From Akkermansia sp. (GTDB lineage: Bacteria > Verrucomicrobiota > Verrucomicrobiia > Verrucomicrobiales > Akkermansiaceae), in contig JALFWB010000047.1 in NCBI GenBank assembly GCA_022787425.1, positions 1 to 36,166 on the forward strand: a DNA stretch of 36,166 nt. The letters run 5' to 3'. A program made the position numbers and the translations under genes. Below, in pieces: positions 16,467-25,327 of this stretch (the first letter of the stretch is position 1; every line of letters begins with the position of its first letter). Under the pieces are notes generated by a model. It worked only from the letters and a program-made list of their open reading frames with translations. It was not told the origin of the DNA and made no database searches.

Positions 16467-17494
16467 AATTCTGCCAGGGATTGAAGCATTTTTTCATTTT
16501 CCTGCGGCAGACCGATCGTGATACGCAGGCAACCGGCACACTGAAGCACGCGATTTCTGTTACGCACGATGATACCGCGCCGCACGAGGTGCTCGTAGGC
16601 CGCATCGGCATCCCGCACCTTCACCAGCAGGAAGTTAGCATCGCTGGGGTACACCCGCTCCACCACCGGCAGAGCCCGCAGACGCTTCGCAACCACGCCG
16701 CGCTGCTGCACGATGCAGGCCACCTGATCGTCAATCGGCTGCCGCAGCAGATCCGCGACCAGACGCTGCGCGGCCTCGTTGATGTTGTAGGGGTACTTCA
16801 CCATGCTCATCAGGCGAACGATGGGTGCATCCGCCAGTGCCAGCCCCAAACGCAGGCCCGCCATGCCGCGTGCCTTGGACATCGTCTGCAACACGATCAG
16901 GTTCGGATAACGGCGAACCTCCGCCGCCAGACTCGGCACGGATGAAAAATCAATGTAAGCCTCATCCACCACCACGATGCCCTCGAAAGCCTCGACCAAC
17001 TCCAGCAGGTCCTCGCGCGCAAAGGCATTCCCCGTCGGGTTGTTCGGCGAGCAGAGGAAAAGTGCCTTGGTGTGAGCATCCGCCGCCGCGAGCAGCTCTG
17101 CCTTCGGCAGGGAGAACTCCGGCCCCAGCGGCACCTCGCGCACCGCCACATCATTGATGGCGGCCGCCACGGTGTACATGCCGTAACTGGGCGCGATGGC
17201 CACCACGTTGTCCACGCGAGGTTCGCAGAATACACGGAACACGAGATCAATGGCCTCATCGCTGCCGTTACCCAGGAAGATATTTTCTACCGGCAGTCCC
17301 TTCATGGGTGAAATCAGTGCCTTGAGGGCCGCCTGGTGGGGATCCGGGTAGCGATTATAGCCGTTCTCGTAGGGGCTTTCATTCGCATCTAAAAAAACGC
17401 CGAGCTCGCCTTGGTAGTCATCGCGCGCGGTGGAGTACGGCGTGAGGCGAGCGATGCAGGGACGAACCAGCGATGCTATGGAGTGAGCTTTCAT
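16463..17494 (-). CDS. hisC: Histidinol-phosphate aminotransferase
   Basis: This PLP-dependent fold-type I aminotransferase converts imidazole-acetol phosphate to histidinol phosphate with glutamate. It has 343 residues. Visible motifs are [56 protein letters not shown] and the PLP lysine in [15 protein letters not shown], with RNRNRVLQ near the end. Start and stop overlap hisD and hisB by 4 nt each. Confidence 0.98.
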   Translation of the reverse strand: MKAHSIASLVRPCIARLTPYSTARDDYQGELGVFLDANESPYENGYNRYPDPHQAALKALISPMKGLPVENIFLGNGSDEAIDLVFRVFCEPRVDNVVAIAPSYGMYTVAAAINDVAVREVPLGPEFSLPKAELLAAADAHTKALFLCSPNNPTGNAFAREDLLELVEAFEGIVVVDEAYIDFSSVPSLAAEVRRYPNLIVLQTMSKARGMAGLRLGLALADAPIVRLMSMVKYPYNINEAAQRLVADLLRQPIDDQVACIVQQRGVVAKRLRALPVVERVYPSDANFLLVKVRDADAAYEHLVRRGIIVRNRNRVLQCAGCLRITIGLPQENEKMLQSLAEL

Positions 17495-18783
17495 GACTGA
17501 GCGGAGATTTGGGAAAGACGCACGGTAACAGCGTTGGCATGGGCCTGCAGGCCCTCAGCCTCCGCCATGGTCGTGATGGTCGGCGCGAGCGCGGCGAGCC
17601 CCTCGCGGGTGATGTGCTGCAGGGTCATTTTGCGCATGAAGCTGTCGATATTCACGCCGCTGTAGGCCGCCGTCCAGCCGCAGGTCGGCAGCGTATGGTT
17701 CGTACCGGATGCATAGTCACCCGCGCTCTCCGGCGTGTAGTTACCGATGAACACACTGCCCGCCGCCGTGATGAGCGAGGCGGCCTCCTCGGCCTTCCGC
17801 AGGGAGATGATGAGATGCTCCGCCGCGTAGGTGTTCGCGAAGTCCAGCATCGCCGCACGATCCGCCAGCACCACGATGCGGCTGTTGGCAAGGCTGTGCT
17901 GCACGAAATCCGCACGAGCCAACAACGCAGCCTGCGCCTCCACCTGCGCCAGCACCGCCTCTGCCAAGGCTTGGCTGCTGCACACCGCTATGGCTTGGCT
18001 GTCCCGCCCGTGCTCCGCCTGCGAGAGTAAGTCCGCCGCCACGAATTCGGGTCGAGCTGTATCGTCCGCCAGCACCATCACCTCGGAGGGTCCGGCGGGC
18101 ATATCAATCGCTGTGTTGCGTCCGCTGACGAGCTGCTTGGCCATGGTCACATAACGATTTCCCGGGCCGAAGATTTTATCCACCTTGGGAATGCTCTCCG
18201 TGCCGTAGGCCATGGCCGCGATTGCCTGAGCACCGCCCACCTTGAACACGCGCCGCAGGCCGCACGCGGCGGCAGCATACAGCACCGCCGGGGCCACGCT
18301 GCCCTGCTTGTTCGGCGGCGTGCACAGAATCACCTTCGGGCAGCCCGCCGTCAGCGCCGGCACGGCCAGCATCAGCACGGTAGAAAACAACGGAGCCGTG
18401 CCGCCGGGAATATACAGTCCCACCCGCTGAATGGGCACGGGACGCTGCACGCAGAGCACCCCCGGTGCCGTCTCCACCCGCACCTCACGGGGCATCTGCG
18501 CAGCATGAAAAGCGCGGATATTTTCCGCCGCCTTTGCAATGGCATCCTTCAGCTCCGTGCTCACCGCAGCCTCCGCCGCAGCGAACTCCACCTCGCCCAC
18601 CGCGAGGGCCTCCGGTGCCGCGCCGTCAATTTGCAGGGTAAGCTCGCGCACGGCGGCATCCCCTCCCCGAGCCACGCGGTCCACGATGCGGGCCACGGTC
18701 TCTGCGATGGAGCTGTTGTCCTGCTCCGCGCGGCGGCAGAGCTCGGGCCAGGTCTCGCGGGCCGGTTCTCGGTAGATGTTCAT
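17491..18783 (-). CDS. hisD: Histidinol dehydrogenase
   Basis: This zinc enzyme performs the last two oxidations, histidinol to histidine, with NAD. It has 430 residues. Motifs include RVGLYIPGGTAPLFSTVLM, VGGAQAIAAMAYGTESI, KIFGPGNRYVTMAKQLV, DMPAGPSEVMVLADD, QAEHGRDSQ with catalytic Glu/His, and SAGDYASGTNHTLPT. It lies 3 nt after hisG and overlaps hisC by 4 nt. Confidence 0.98.
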   Translation of the reverse strand: MNIYREPARETWPELCRRAEQDNSSIAETVARIVDRVARGGDAAVRELTLQIDGAAPEALAVGEVEFAAAEAAVSTELKDAIAKAAENIRAFHAAQMPREVRVETAPGVLCVQRPVPIQRVGLYIPGGTAPLFSTVLMLAVPALTAGCPKVILCTPPNKQGSVAPAVLYAAAACGLRRVFKVGGAQAIAAMAYGTESIPKVDKIFGPGNRYVTMAKQLVSGRNTAIDMPAGPSEVMVLADDTARPEFVAADLLSQAEHGRDSQAIAVCSSQALAEAVLAQVEAQAALLARADFVQHSLANSRIVVLADRAAMLDFANTYAAEHLIISLRKAEEAASLITAAGSVFIGNYTPESAGDYASGTNHTLPTCGWTAAYSGVNIDSFMRKMTLQHITREGLAALAPTITTMAEAEGLQAHANAVTVRLSQISAQS

Positions 18784-18786
18784 GAC

Positions 18787-19638
18787 TCAGGGGATAATTT
18801 TGTCGACATTCAGCACGAGGATGCCCTCCGCCCCGATTTCCTTGAGTCGGCGCACCTTCTCCCAAAGGTCCGCTTCGTCAATCACGGTGTGCAGGGAGCT
18901 CCAGCCCTCGGTCGCCAAGGGCATCACCGTGGGGCTGTGCAGTGCGGGCAGCAGCGCAATGGCCTGCGGCAGGGCCTCGTTCGGCAAGTTCATCAGCACA
19001 TACTTCTTGCTGCGGCTCACGCGCTCGCTCTCCATGCGGAAGAGGATCTCGTCCAGCACCGCGCGGTCCTCGTCGCTCAGGTTCGGGTTAGCAATGAGCA
19101 CGGCCTCGCTCTCGAAGACGCGCTCCACCTCCTTCAGCCCGTTGCTCACCAAGGTGCCGCCGGAGGAAACAATGTCAAAGATGCAGTCCGCAATCCCCGC
19201 TGCGGGGGCAATCTCCACCGAGCCCGTGATGACCTCCGTCTCCGCCTGCACGCCCTTCTCCTTCAGGAAGGCATTGAGGATGTTCGGGTACGAGGTAGCA
19301 ATGCTCTTGCCGTTGAAGTACTCCACGCCCTTGTACTCCTCTGCCTTGGGAATGGCCAGGGAGATGCGGCAGCCACCGAAGCCCAGGCGGGCGGCGATGT
19401 CCACCTTGTAGCCCTTCTCCGCCACCTCATTGAGGCCCACGATGCCGAGCTGGGCCGTGCCGCGAGCCACCACCCCGGGGATGTCGTCGTCCCGCAGGTA
19501 GAGCACCTCCAGGGGGAAGTTCTTGCTCTTGGAGAGGAACTTGCGCTTGGCTTCCTCGATCTTGATGCCGATTTCGCGCAACAGGGCGACGCTTTCCTCA
19601 TTCAGGCGCCCCTTGGTCTGTATCGCTATTCTGATCAT
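18787..19638 (-). CDS. hisG: ATP phosphoribosyltransferase, long form
   Basis: This is the committed, feedback-regulated first enzyme of histidine synthesis. At 283 residues from the ATG at 19638 it is the long form: catalytic lobes (IRIAIQTKGRLNEES, GTAQLGIVGLNEVAEKG, ITGSVEIAPAAGIAD, DIVSSGGTLVSNGL) plus the C-terminal regulatory ACT-like domain (KKYVLMNLPNEALPQAIALL and the HSPTVMPL region). No HisZ is needed. The start at 19638 fits the family N terminus; a frame from 19686 would begin inside the terminator. No clear Shine-Dalgarno is seen (AAAAGATAAC before ATG). Confidence 0.97.
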   Translation of the reverse strand: MIRIAIQTKGRLNEESVALLREIGIKIEEAKRKFLSKSKNFPLEVLYLRDDDIPGVVARGTAQLGIVGLNEVAEKGYKVDIAARLGFGGCRISLAIPKAEEYKGVEYFNGKSIATSYPNILNAFLKEKGVQAETEVITGSVEIAPAAGIADCIFDIVSSGGTLVSNGLKEVERVFESEAVLIANPNLSDEDRAVLDEILFRMESERVSRSKKYVLMNLPNEALPQAIALLPALHSPTVMPLATEGWSSLHTVIDEADLWEKVRRLKEIGAEGILVLNVDKIIP

Positions 19639-19684
19639 GTTATCTTTTGATTGTTGAAAATGCTTCTTGCATACCCCGATGCAC

Positions 19685-19712
19685 AAAAAAGGCCTGCCGT
19701 CTGCGGCAAGCC
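19685..19712 (-). terminator. his attenuator terminator
   Basis: On the minus strand, GGCTTGCCG (19712-19704) pairs with CGGCAGGCC (19699-19691) across a 4-nt loop, one G-U pair allowed, and is followed by six T (19690-19685). It lies between the leader peptide and hisG. The alternative strand CTTGCCGCAG (19710-19701) can pair with CTGCGGTAGG (19756-19747) as a 10-bp antiterminator. Confidence 0.9.
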
Positions 19713-19746
19713 TTCTTCATTTCTCGGGGAAAATGACATGCAAGGA

Positions 19747-19756
19747 CCTACCGCAG
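19747..19756 (-). promoter_or_regulatory. his attenuator, antiterminator strand
   Basis: CTGCGGTAGG on the minus strand pairs with CTTGCCGCAG (19710-19701), using two G-U pairs, and so disrupts the terminator. It begins 2 nt after the leader-peptide stop. A ribosome finishing the peptide would cover it and allow termination; one stalled at the His codons would leave it free. Confidence 0.8.
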
Positions 19757-19758
19757 CC

Positions 19759-19809
19759 TTACCGGACGTGGTGATGGTGGAGGTGGTGAATGGTCACTTG
19801 CCAGATCAT
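19759..19809 (-). CDS. hisL: his operon leader peptide
   Basis: ATG at 19809 opens a 16-residue peptide, MIWQVTIHHLHHHHVR, ending TAA at 19761-19759. Six of sixteen codons are His (19788-19768), five CAC and one CAT. The His cluster just before the switch between antiterminator and terminator is the hallmark of ribosome-mediated attenuation: low charged tRNA-His stalls the ribosome and lets hisG be transcribed. The predicted transcription start lies only about 6 nt upstream, so this ORF would have no Shine-Dalgarno sequence. Confidence 0.9.
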   Translation of the reverse strand: MIWQVTIHHLHHHHVR

Positions 19810-19821
19810 GTATGCGGGGGC

Positions 19822-19849
19822 ATTATAGCGCATTCCACCCGGGTGTCAA
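19822..19849 (-). promoter_or_regulatory. his operon promoter
   Basis: Consensus TTGACA (19849-19844), 16 nt, consensus TATAAT (19827-19822). The predicted start is about 19815, giving a leader RNA of about 130 nt to the end of the U tract. Confidence 0.88.
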
Positions 19850-19919
19850 GCGCATTTTTTCGCCCCCGGGGCGCAGCGTTGTGTCATACAAGCCGCCGCG
19901 ACCCCGAGGACGGGAGATT

Positions 19920-21842
19920 TTACCACTCGTTGTTCTTGTTTTCCGTCTGCTTGTGCACCTCCAAGTTGCGCTCCTCGCAGCCGCGAATGGGTGCAGGCTC
20001 GGTGGTCTCCGTGTCGAGCACCAGCACCACATTCTTGCCGACCTTCAGCCAGCTCTGCGGGCAGTAGAGGCGCTCCTGCGGGCCCACGTTCCAGTAACGG
20101 CCCAACAGATGACCGTTCACCCACACATAGCCTTTCTTCCACTTCACCATGTCGAAGAAGGTGTCCTGTGCTTTGTCTAGGTTGATTTCCGCGCGGAAGA
20201 AGGCACCTTTCATTCCGGTGTTCTTGGTGTAGGTCATGTTCGTGCGCGGGTTATCCGTCAGGGGGTGGCCGTGGAACTTCCAGCCGGTCACGGGCTTGCC
20301 GTCCAGCGTTACCTCGCTCACGATGCCTTTGCAATCCTTCTCAATCTCTGCAGAGAAGTTGACGTGGCCGAAGGTATCGACCAGCAGCTCCAGGCGGTTC
20401 TTGTCGCCCTTGCGTTCCGGCAACTGAATTTCCTTCTGTTGCAGCGTGCGGTCCACCGTGCCGACATAACTGCCGTTCAGGTACACCTGCACATAGTCGT
20501 GCCCATCGAAGGCGAGCTTGGCGGCAGGGCCGGCAGGGATGTTGCTCGTGCAGTAGGAGGCAATGCCGAGGTGCTGATCCATCTCCTCGAAGGTGGGCGG
20601 ATTCTCATGCACCCGCACGCCTTTGTATTTGCCGTTTTTGCTGCCCTTGTAGGTGAACCCGCTCACCATATACCCGGTGCGCACGGGTGTGAACTCCGGG
20701 ATGGTCATGCTGGGCGGCGTGGCGGGCGGCTCCGGCAGCTTCACGCCCTGCGGGAGCTTGCTCTGCACGATCTCGCGGTATTCAAAGTACTCCTTTGTCA
20801 GGTTACCGTGCTCGCCGATGGGGGCACCGTAGTCATAGCTGGTCAGGTCGGCCTGGAAGCTCTTGGGCGTGGCGTTCGCCCCCGTGGTGAGGCCGAAGGC
20901 CGTTCCTCCGTGGGCCATGTACAGGCAGAAGGAGTCGCCTTTCTCCATGAAGGTGCGGATAGTGTTAAGCGTGCCGCGGGTGGGTGTCCAGTTGCCCTCG
21001 CGCCAGTGGCGCAGCCAACCGGGGTAGGTCTCGCTGGAGAACACAGGCACGTTCGGGTCGATGGCGTGCGAGGTGTCCTTGGCGTGCGGGCCCGTGCCCA
21101 TGGGGTCAAGGCCGATAGCAACGCCCTTGGGGGTATACTGCAGGTGCTGCGGGGTGGAGCCCTCCGAGACGTAGAGGGGGCCTGCCCCCTTCTTCTCCCA
21201 GTAATTCTTCAGCCACTCCATGTAGGCCTTCTCCTCGTGGCCCGTGCGGTAGCTGCCGTACTCGTTCTCAATCTGCACCATGATGATCGGGCCGCCGTTC
21301 TTGCAGAGGCGCGGGATGGCTATCTCGGCCATCTTGTCTAGGTAGACGGTCTGCTCGCGCATGAACTCGGGGTTCTTGGTGGTGCGCAGTTGGGCGCCGC
21401 GCTTCTTCAGCAGACGGCTGGGCAGGCCGCCCAAATCCCACTCACCGCAGACGAAGGGACCGGGGCGGAAGAGTACCCACATGCCCTCCTTTTGGCAGAG
21501 GTCAATGAAGGCGGCGATGTCGTTCATGCCCGTCAGGTTCCACTTGCCGGGCGCGGTTTCCAGTCCGTTCCAGTAGACGTAGAAGGCGATCGTGTTCATG
21601 CCCATGGCCTTGGCCGCGCGGATGCGCTGCACCCAGTGTTCGCGCGGCATGTTCTGCGGGTGCATCTCTGCCCCGCGAATCTGGAAGGGCTTGCCATCCA
21701 GCATGAATTCGCGGTTCATCTCGCCCCCGAAGGCAAAGGTCGCGGGTTTCCCCTGCGGCTCCTGCATGTTCGATATGGCCTCCACCCCGGCTGTCGCAAG
21801 GGGGGCGGCCACCAGCATCATCGTCGCAATAATAGACTTCAT
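19920..21842 (-). CDS. Secreted GH35 beta-galactosidase
   Basis: The 640-residue protein from the ATG at 21842 has a signal peptide (KSIIATMMLVAAPLATAG). A GH35 catalytic barrel follows: LDGKPFQIRGAEMHPQNMPR, MNTIAFYVYWNGLE, FRPGPFVCGEWDLGGLP, and GGPIIMVQIENEYGSY with the acid/base Glu (E194). SSETYPGWLRHW carries the likely nucleophile (E271). C-terminal beta-sandwich domains include VWVNGHLLGRYWNVGPQERLY. Such exported enzymes cleave terminal beta-galactose from mucin or plant glycans. The start is set by a promoter whose -10 lies 9 nt upstream; a frame 21 residues longer would overlap the promoter. Confidence 0.93.
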   Translation of the reverse strand: MKSIIATMMLVAAPLATAGVEAISNMQEPQGKPATFAFGGEMNREFMLDGKPFQIRGAEMHPQNMPREHWVQRIRAAKAMGMNTIAFYVYWNGLETAPGKWNLTGMNDIAAFIDLCQKEGMWVLFRPGPFVCGEWDLGGLPSRLLKKRGAQLRTTKNPEFMREQTVYLDKMAEIAIPRLCKNGGPIIMVQIENEYGSYRTGHEEKAYMEWLKNYWEKKGAGPLYVSEGSTPQHLQYTPKGVAIGLDPMGTGPHAKDTSHAIDPNVPVFSSETYPGWLRHWREGNWTPTRGTLNTIRTFMEKGDSFCLYMAHGGTAFGLTTGANATPKSFQADLTSYDYGAPIGEHGNLTKEYFEYREIVQSKLPQGVKLPEPPATPPSMTIPEFTPVRTGYMVSGFTYKGSKNGKYKGVRVHENPPTFEEMDQHLGIASYCTSNIPAGPAAKLAFDGHDYVQVYLNGSYVGTVDRTLQQKEIQLPERKGDKNRLELLVDTFGHVNFSAEIEKDCKGIVSEVTLDGKPVTGWKFHGHPLTDNPRTNMTYTKNTGMKGAFFRAEINLDKAQDTFFDMVKWKKGYVWVNGHLLGRYWNVGPQERLYCPQSWLKVGKNVVLVLDTETTEPAPIRGCEERNLEVHKQTENKNNEW

Positions 21843-21851
21843 GACCTGCGG

Positions 21852-21880
21852 AGAATAGCACACTGATTTCCGCATTGCAA
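21852..21880 (-). promoter_or_regulatory. Promoter of the GH35 gene
   Basis: TTGCAA (21880-21875), 17 nt, TATTCT (21857-21852), then 9 nt to the ATG at 21842. Confidence 0.65.
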
Positions 21881-21950
21881 CCATTTTTTTTGTATTCACT
21901 TGCATTTTTTGCCTTTCGGAACTCTAACTTCCTCCATACGCATTTCTTGC

Positions 21951-21979
21951 TTGCCACAGCGCACTTTTTCGTGTATCAT
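21951..21979 (+). promoter_or_regulatory. Promoter of the parE-like operon
   Basis: TTGCCA (21951-21956), 17 nt, TATCAT (21974-21979), then 12 nt to the ATG at 21992. CGAGG just before the ATG could serve as a weak Shine-Dalgarno, but the leader is predicted at about 6 nt. Confidence 0.7.
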
Positions 21980-21991
21980 ATCCCCCGAGGT

Positions 21992-23845
21992 ATGGAGGGA
22001 AATTACACAGAGGAGAGTATTCAGACGCTGGACTGGCGGGAACACATCCGCCAGCGCCCCGGTATGTACATCGGTAAATTGGGCGATGGCAGCATGCCGG
22101 ATGACGGTCTGTATGTGTTGCTCAAGGAGGTGATCGACAACTCGATCGATGAGTTCGTGATGGGTGCCGGTCGAAAAATCAAGGTGACGATCACTCCGGA
22201 GGGCCGCTGCGAGGTGCGGGACTTCGGGCGCGGCATCCCGCTCGGGAAACTATACGAATGCGCTGCGCAGATCAACACGGGGGGTAAATATGACGGTGAT
22301 GCCTTCAAGAAGTCCGTGGGCCTCAACGGCGTGGGCATCAAGGCGGTGAATGCGCTTTCCACTTCATTTGAGATCAGCAGTTTCCGAGATGGGCAAGTGC
22401 GATCCATCGCCTTTCGGGAGGGTCTGCCCGTGCCCGATTGCGACCGCACGGAGCCCACGACCGAGCCGAACGGTACCTGCGTTTCCTTCACGCCGGATCG
22501 CACGCTTTTCGCGGCCGATGCCTCATTCCGGGCCGAATTCGTGGAGCGTATGTGCCGCTATTACTGCTACTTGAACACGGGGCTCGTGATCAGCCTGAAC
22601 GGCAAGAACACGTCCTCCAAAAACGGGCTTACGGATTTGCTGAATGAGGAGCTGACGGACCCCGCGCTCTACCCGCCCATTCACCTCAAGGATGAGGACA
22701 TCGAGGTGGCCATCACGCACGAGGAGCAGTCGGGGGAGGATTACTATTCCTTTGTCAACGGGCAGCATACGACCATGGGCGGCACGCACCAGAATGCCTT
22801 TCGCGAGGGAATCGTCAAGTGTCTGCAAGGTTTCTACAAGAAGAATTACGAGGCCTCGGATATACGCTGTGGTCTGCAGGCGGCCATCAGCATCAAGGTC
22901 ATCGATCCCGTGTTCGAGAGCCAGACCAAGACCAAGCTGGGCAGCAACGTGATGGGGCCGGGTAAGGAGACCATCCGTACTTTCGTGGTTAATTTCATCA
23001 CGCGGGAGCTGGATAACTACCTGCACCGCCACCCGGATGTGGCGGAGTCCATTGAAGAGAAAATCAAGGACAGTGAGAAGACGCGCAAACAAGTAGCGGG
23101 TGTTACGGGTAAGGTGGCAAAGGAACGTGCTAAAAAAGCCAAGCTGCACACTAAAAAACTGCGTGATTGCCGCGTTCATTACGACAGCAAGCACAAGCGC
23201 GCCAAGGATACCATGCTCTTCATCACGGAGGGTGATTCCGCCTCCGGGTCCATCACCACGGCTCGCGATGCGGAGACTCAGGCTGTCTTTTCCCTGCGCG
23301 GCAAACCGGCCAACAGTTTCGGAATGAACCGTGCCGCGCTCTTTGAGGAGAAGCGCAATGAGGAGCTGGACTTCCTACACTTGGCGTTGAATGTTGACCG
23401 CAGCATGGATGACCTTCGCTACAACCGCATTATCATCGCAACGGATGCGGATGTGGACGGTATGCACATTCGCCTTCTTCTGCTCACGTTCTTCATTCAG
23501 TACTTCCCGCAGATTATCAAGGAGGGGCATCTTTTCATTCTGCAAACACCGCTCTTCCGGGTGCGCAATAAACAGAAGACTCTCTATTGCTACTCTGAGG
23601 CGGAGCGCGACCGCGCCGTGCGCACCCTCGGCAAGTCGCCGGAGATTACGCGTTTCAAGGGGCTCGGGGAGATCTCGCCGGCGGAGTTCAAGAATTTCAT
23701 CGGCGAGGATATACGCTTGGAGCCGGTCTCGCTTGACAATGCGCACAATCTCCGCGACATCCTGCGCTTTTACATGGGCGATAACACGGATGAGCGCCGC
23801 CGCTATATCATCGAAAACCTCCGTATCGAGGAGGATCCTGCCTGA
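21992..23845 (+). CDS. parE: DNA topoisomerase IV subunit B (ParE/GyrB family)
   Basis: This is the ATPase subunit of a type IIA topoisomerase. At 617 residues it is the short form of the Bacteroidetes/Chlamydia-like branch. The GHKL ATPase has [29 protein letters not shown] (Asn/Glu for ATP), DFGRGIP and [16 protein letters not shown]. The TOPRIM domain has EGDSASGS (from 413), [10 protein letters not shown], the [10 protein letters not shown] acidic triad (485-489) and [14 protein letters not shown]. The canonical start [17 protein letters not shown] supports ATG 21992. The ParC/GyrA-type partner is not in the window, and ParE versus a second GyrB needs comparison across the genome. Confidence 0.9.
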   Translation: MEGNYTEESIQTLDWREHIRQRPGMYIGKLGDGSMPDDGLYVLLKEVIDNSIDEFVMGAGRKIKVTITPEGRCEVRDFGRGIPLGKLYECAAQINTGGKYDGDAFKKSVGLNGVGIKAVNALSTSFEISSFRDGQVRSIAFREGLPVPDCDRTEPTTEPNGTCVSFTPDRTLFAADASFRAEFVERMCRYYCYLNTGLVISLNGKNTSSKNGLTDLLNEELTDPALYPPIHLKDEDIEVAITHEEQSGEDYYSFVNGQHTTMGGTHQNAFREGIVKCLQGFYKKNYEASDIRCGLQAAISIKVIDPVFESQTKTKLGSNVMGPGKETIRTFVVNFITRELDNYLHRHPDVAESIEEKIKDSEKTRKQVAGVTGKVAKERAKKAKLHTKKLRDCRVHYDSKHKRAKDTMLFITEGDSASGSITTARDAETQAVFSLRGKPANSFGMNRAALFEEKRNEELDFLHLALNVDRSMDDLRYNRIIIATDADVDGMHIRLLLLTFFIQYFPQIIKEGHLFILQTPLFRVRNKQKTLYCYSEAERDRAVRTLGKSPEITRFKGLGEISPAEFKNFIGEDIRLEPVSLDNAHNLRDILRFYMGDNTDERRRYIIENLRIEEDPA

Positions 23846-23854
23846 TTTTTTACC

Positions 23855-24541
23855 ATGAAAACCCTCATCATCGCCAGACACGGCAATACATTCCGCAAGG
23901 GCGAAACGCCCACTCGCGTCGGTTCCCGCACCGACCTCCCCTTGGTGGAGGAGGAGCGCGGCACCGGCATCGGCCTGTTCCTCAAGAAGCTCGGCATCAT
24001 GCCCGCGCGCATTTTGGCAGCCCCGCTGCAGCGCACCATGCGCACGGCGGAGCTGGCGGCGGCGGCCTTGGGCTGCCCTGCCCCCGTGCAGCCGGATGCT
24101 CGTTTCATCGAGGTGGATTACGGTCCCGATGAAAACAAAACGGAGGAGGAGGTGATGCTGCGCTTGGGCACGGAGGCCGCGACCGCTGCGGGTAAGGATG
24201 CCGCCGCAATGTCCCCGGAGGAGCTGTCCGCCTTGGGGGCGGAGCTCATCGAGCGTTGGAATAAGGATGCTACCGTGCCGCCCGGTTGGCAGGTGGACGT
24301 GCCGCAGATCCTCCGCAACTGGGCGGAGCTGGCGGCAGAGGTGCAGGAGGATGCCCCCCTGCTCTGCGTCTCCTCGAACGGTACCATTCGCTTCGCGCCT
24401 TCTATCACGGGTGACTACGCCGGTTTCTGTGCCGAGCACGATATCAAGGTGCCCACCGGCGGTGTCTGTATCTTCACTTCCACGGACGGCGGACCTTGGG
24501 TCTGCACGCACTGGGGGATTAAAGCTTTCAAGCAAATCTAA
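23855..24541 (+). CDS. Histidine-phosphatase-fold protein (phosphoglycerate-mutase-like)
   Basis: The 228-residue protein has the phospho-accepting motif IIARHGNT (R8-H9-G10) and the companion TRVGSRTDLPL. APLQRTMRTAEL carries the third Arg and FIEVDYG the acid. In the family the second catalytic His usually lies in a VSHGG motif; here the aligned segment reads VSSNGTIRF (173-179), so the His appears replaced. Activity may be altered or use another residue. It follows parE by 9 nt and precedes mscL by 12 nt. Substrate is unknown. Confidence 0.8.
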   Translation: MKTLIIARHGNTFRKGETPTRVGSRTDLPLVEEERGTGIGLFLKKLGIMPARILAAPLQRTMRTAELAAAALGCPAPVQPDARFIEVDYGPDENKTEEEVMLRLGTEAATAAGKDAAAMSPEELSALGAELIERWNKDATVPPGWQVDVPQILRNWAELAAEVQEDAPLLCVSSNGTIRFAPSITGDYAGFCAEHDIKVPTGGVCIFTSTDGGPWVCTHWGIKAFKQI

Positions 24542-24553
24542 TCGCGTAACATT

Positions 24554-24964
24554 ATGGATATCAAGAAAATGACCCCCGCTTGGGTGAAGGAGTTCAAGGC
24601 CTTTGCGCTCAAGGGCAATGTGGTGGATATGGCCGTCGGTGTCATCATCGGCGGTGCTTTCGGCAAGATTGTCACCTCTCTCGTCGGGGACATCATCATG
24701 CCGCTCATTGCCTCCCTCACGGGCGGATCCAAGCCTTTCGCGGAGTGGTCGTTCTCCCTCAACGGCCAGGCGGTCAAGTACGGTGCCTTCCTGCAGACGG
24801 TATTTGATTTCCTCATCATTGCGCTGTCTGTCTTCTTTGCCATCCGCGCTCTCTGCAAGCTGCGCTCCAAGAAGGCGGAGGAGCCCGCTCCCGCCCCGGA
24901 GCCGGCCCCCACGCCGGAGGAGATTCTGCTGCTGCGTGAGATCCGCGACAGCCTCAAGAAGTGA
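24554..24964 (+). CDS. mscL: Large-conductance mechanosensitive channel
   Basis: This 136-residue protein forms the homopentameric osmotic safety valve. The N-terminal amphipathic helix leads into TM1 with the gate segment [30 protein letters not shown], a short periplasmic loop, TM2 ([17 protein letters not shown]) and the cytosolic tail [20 protein letters not shown] with the terminal helix bundle [13 protein letters not shown]. Length and motifs are standard. Its stop overlaps the next start (GTGA). Confidence 0.97.
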   Translation: MDIKKMTPAWVKEFKAFALKGNVVDMAVGVIIGGAFGKIVTSLVGDIIMPLIASLTGGSKPFAEWSFSLNGQAVKYGAFLQTVFDFLIIALSVFFAIRALCKLRSKKAEEPAPAPEPAPTPEEILLLREIRDSLKK

Positions 24965-25278
24965 ACAAGAGACAACTCATCACCCGGGTTCGGCGGCTGC
25001 TGGGCCCGGGTACCACCTACCAATCCGCCGCCGCTGCCGTGGATGCGGTTCTCGGTTCCATCCTCTCGACCATCCCCCGGGGTAAGGTACGCATCCCGGA
25101 GCTGGGGACTTTCGAGCTCATCGACCGCGCCCCCCGCACCGCGTTCTCTATCCCCCTTGCAGCCCCCAAGCCCATCCCCGCTACCCGCAAACTCTGCTTC
25201 CGTCCGGCCTCCGCTCTCTTGGCTGAGCTGAAACTCCAGCCCCTAGCCCCTCGGCCCTCCATCCCCCCGGAGGTATGA
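24961..25278 (+). CDS. HU/IHF-like DNA-binding protein
   Basis: The 105-residue protein opens with GTG overlapping the mscL stop by 4 nt. [20 protein letters not shown] and [19 protein letters not shown] match the helical half. [19 protein letters not shown] and [20 protein letters not shown] match the beta-arm and the final helix of the HU family. The arm segment lacks the usual RNPQTGE sequence (here [13 protein letters not shown]), and there is a Pro-rich C-terminal tail, so DNA binding may differ from normal HU. It is probably an HU paralog. Confidence 0.75.
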   Translation: MNKRQLITRVRRLLGPGTTYQSAAAAVDAVLGSILSTIPRGKVRIPELGTFELIDRAPRTAFSIPLAAPKPIPATRKLCFRPASALLAELKLQPLAPRPSIPPEV

Positions 25279-25290
25279 CACAACTATCCC

Positions 25291-25319
25291 TTGCCCCCCG
25301 CTGCTTTTGTTAATAAAAT
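25291..25319 (+). promoter_or_regulatory. Promoter of the 25328 gene
   Basis: TTGCCC (25291-25296), 17 nt, TAAAAT (25314-25319), then 8 nt to the ATG at 25328. AGGAG lies within those 8 nt but would be at or before the predicted start. Confidence 0.6.
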
Positions 25320-25327
25320 AGGAGCGT

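Noticed and set aside
18505..19650. Plus-strand frame of 381 codons over hisD and hisG
   Set aside because: It is a shadow; the minus-strand enzymes have full motif sets.
19650..20067. Plus-strand frame over the his leader
   Set aside because: It covers the attenuator on the opposite strand, with no homology and no promoter.
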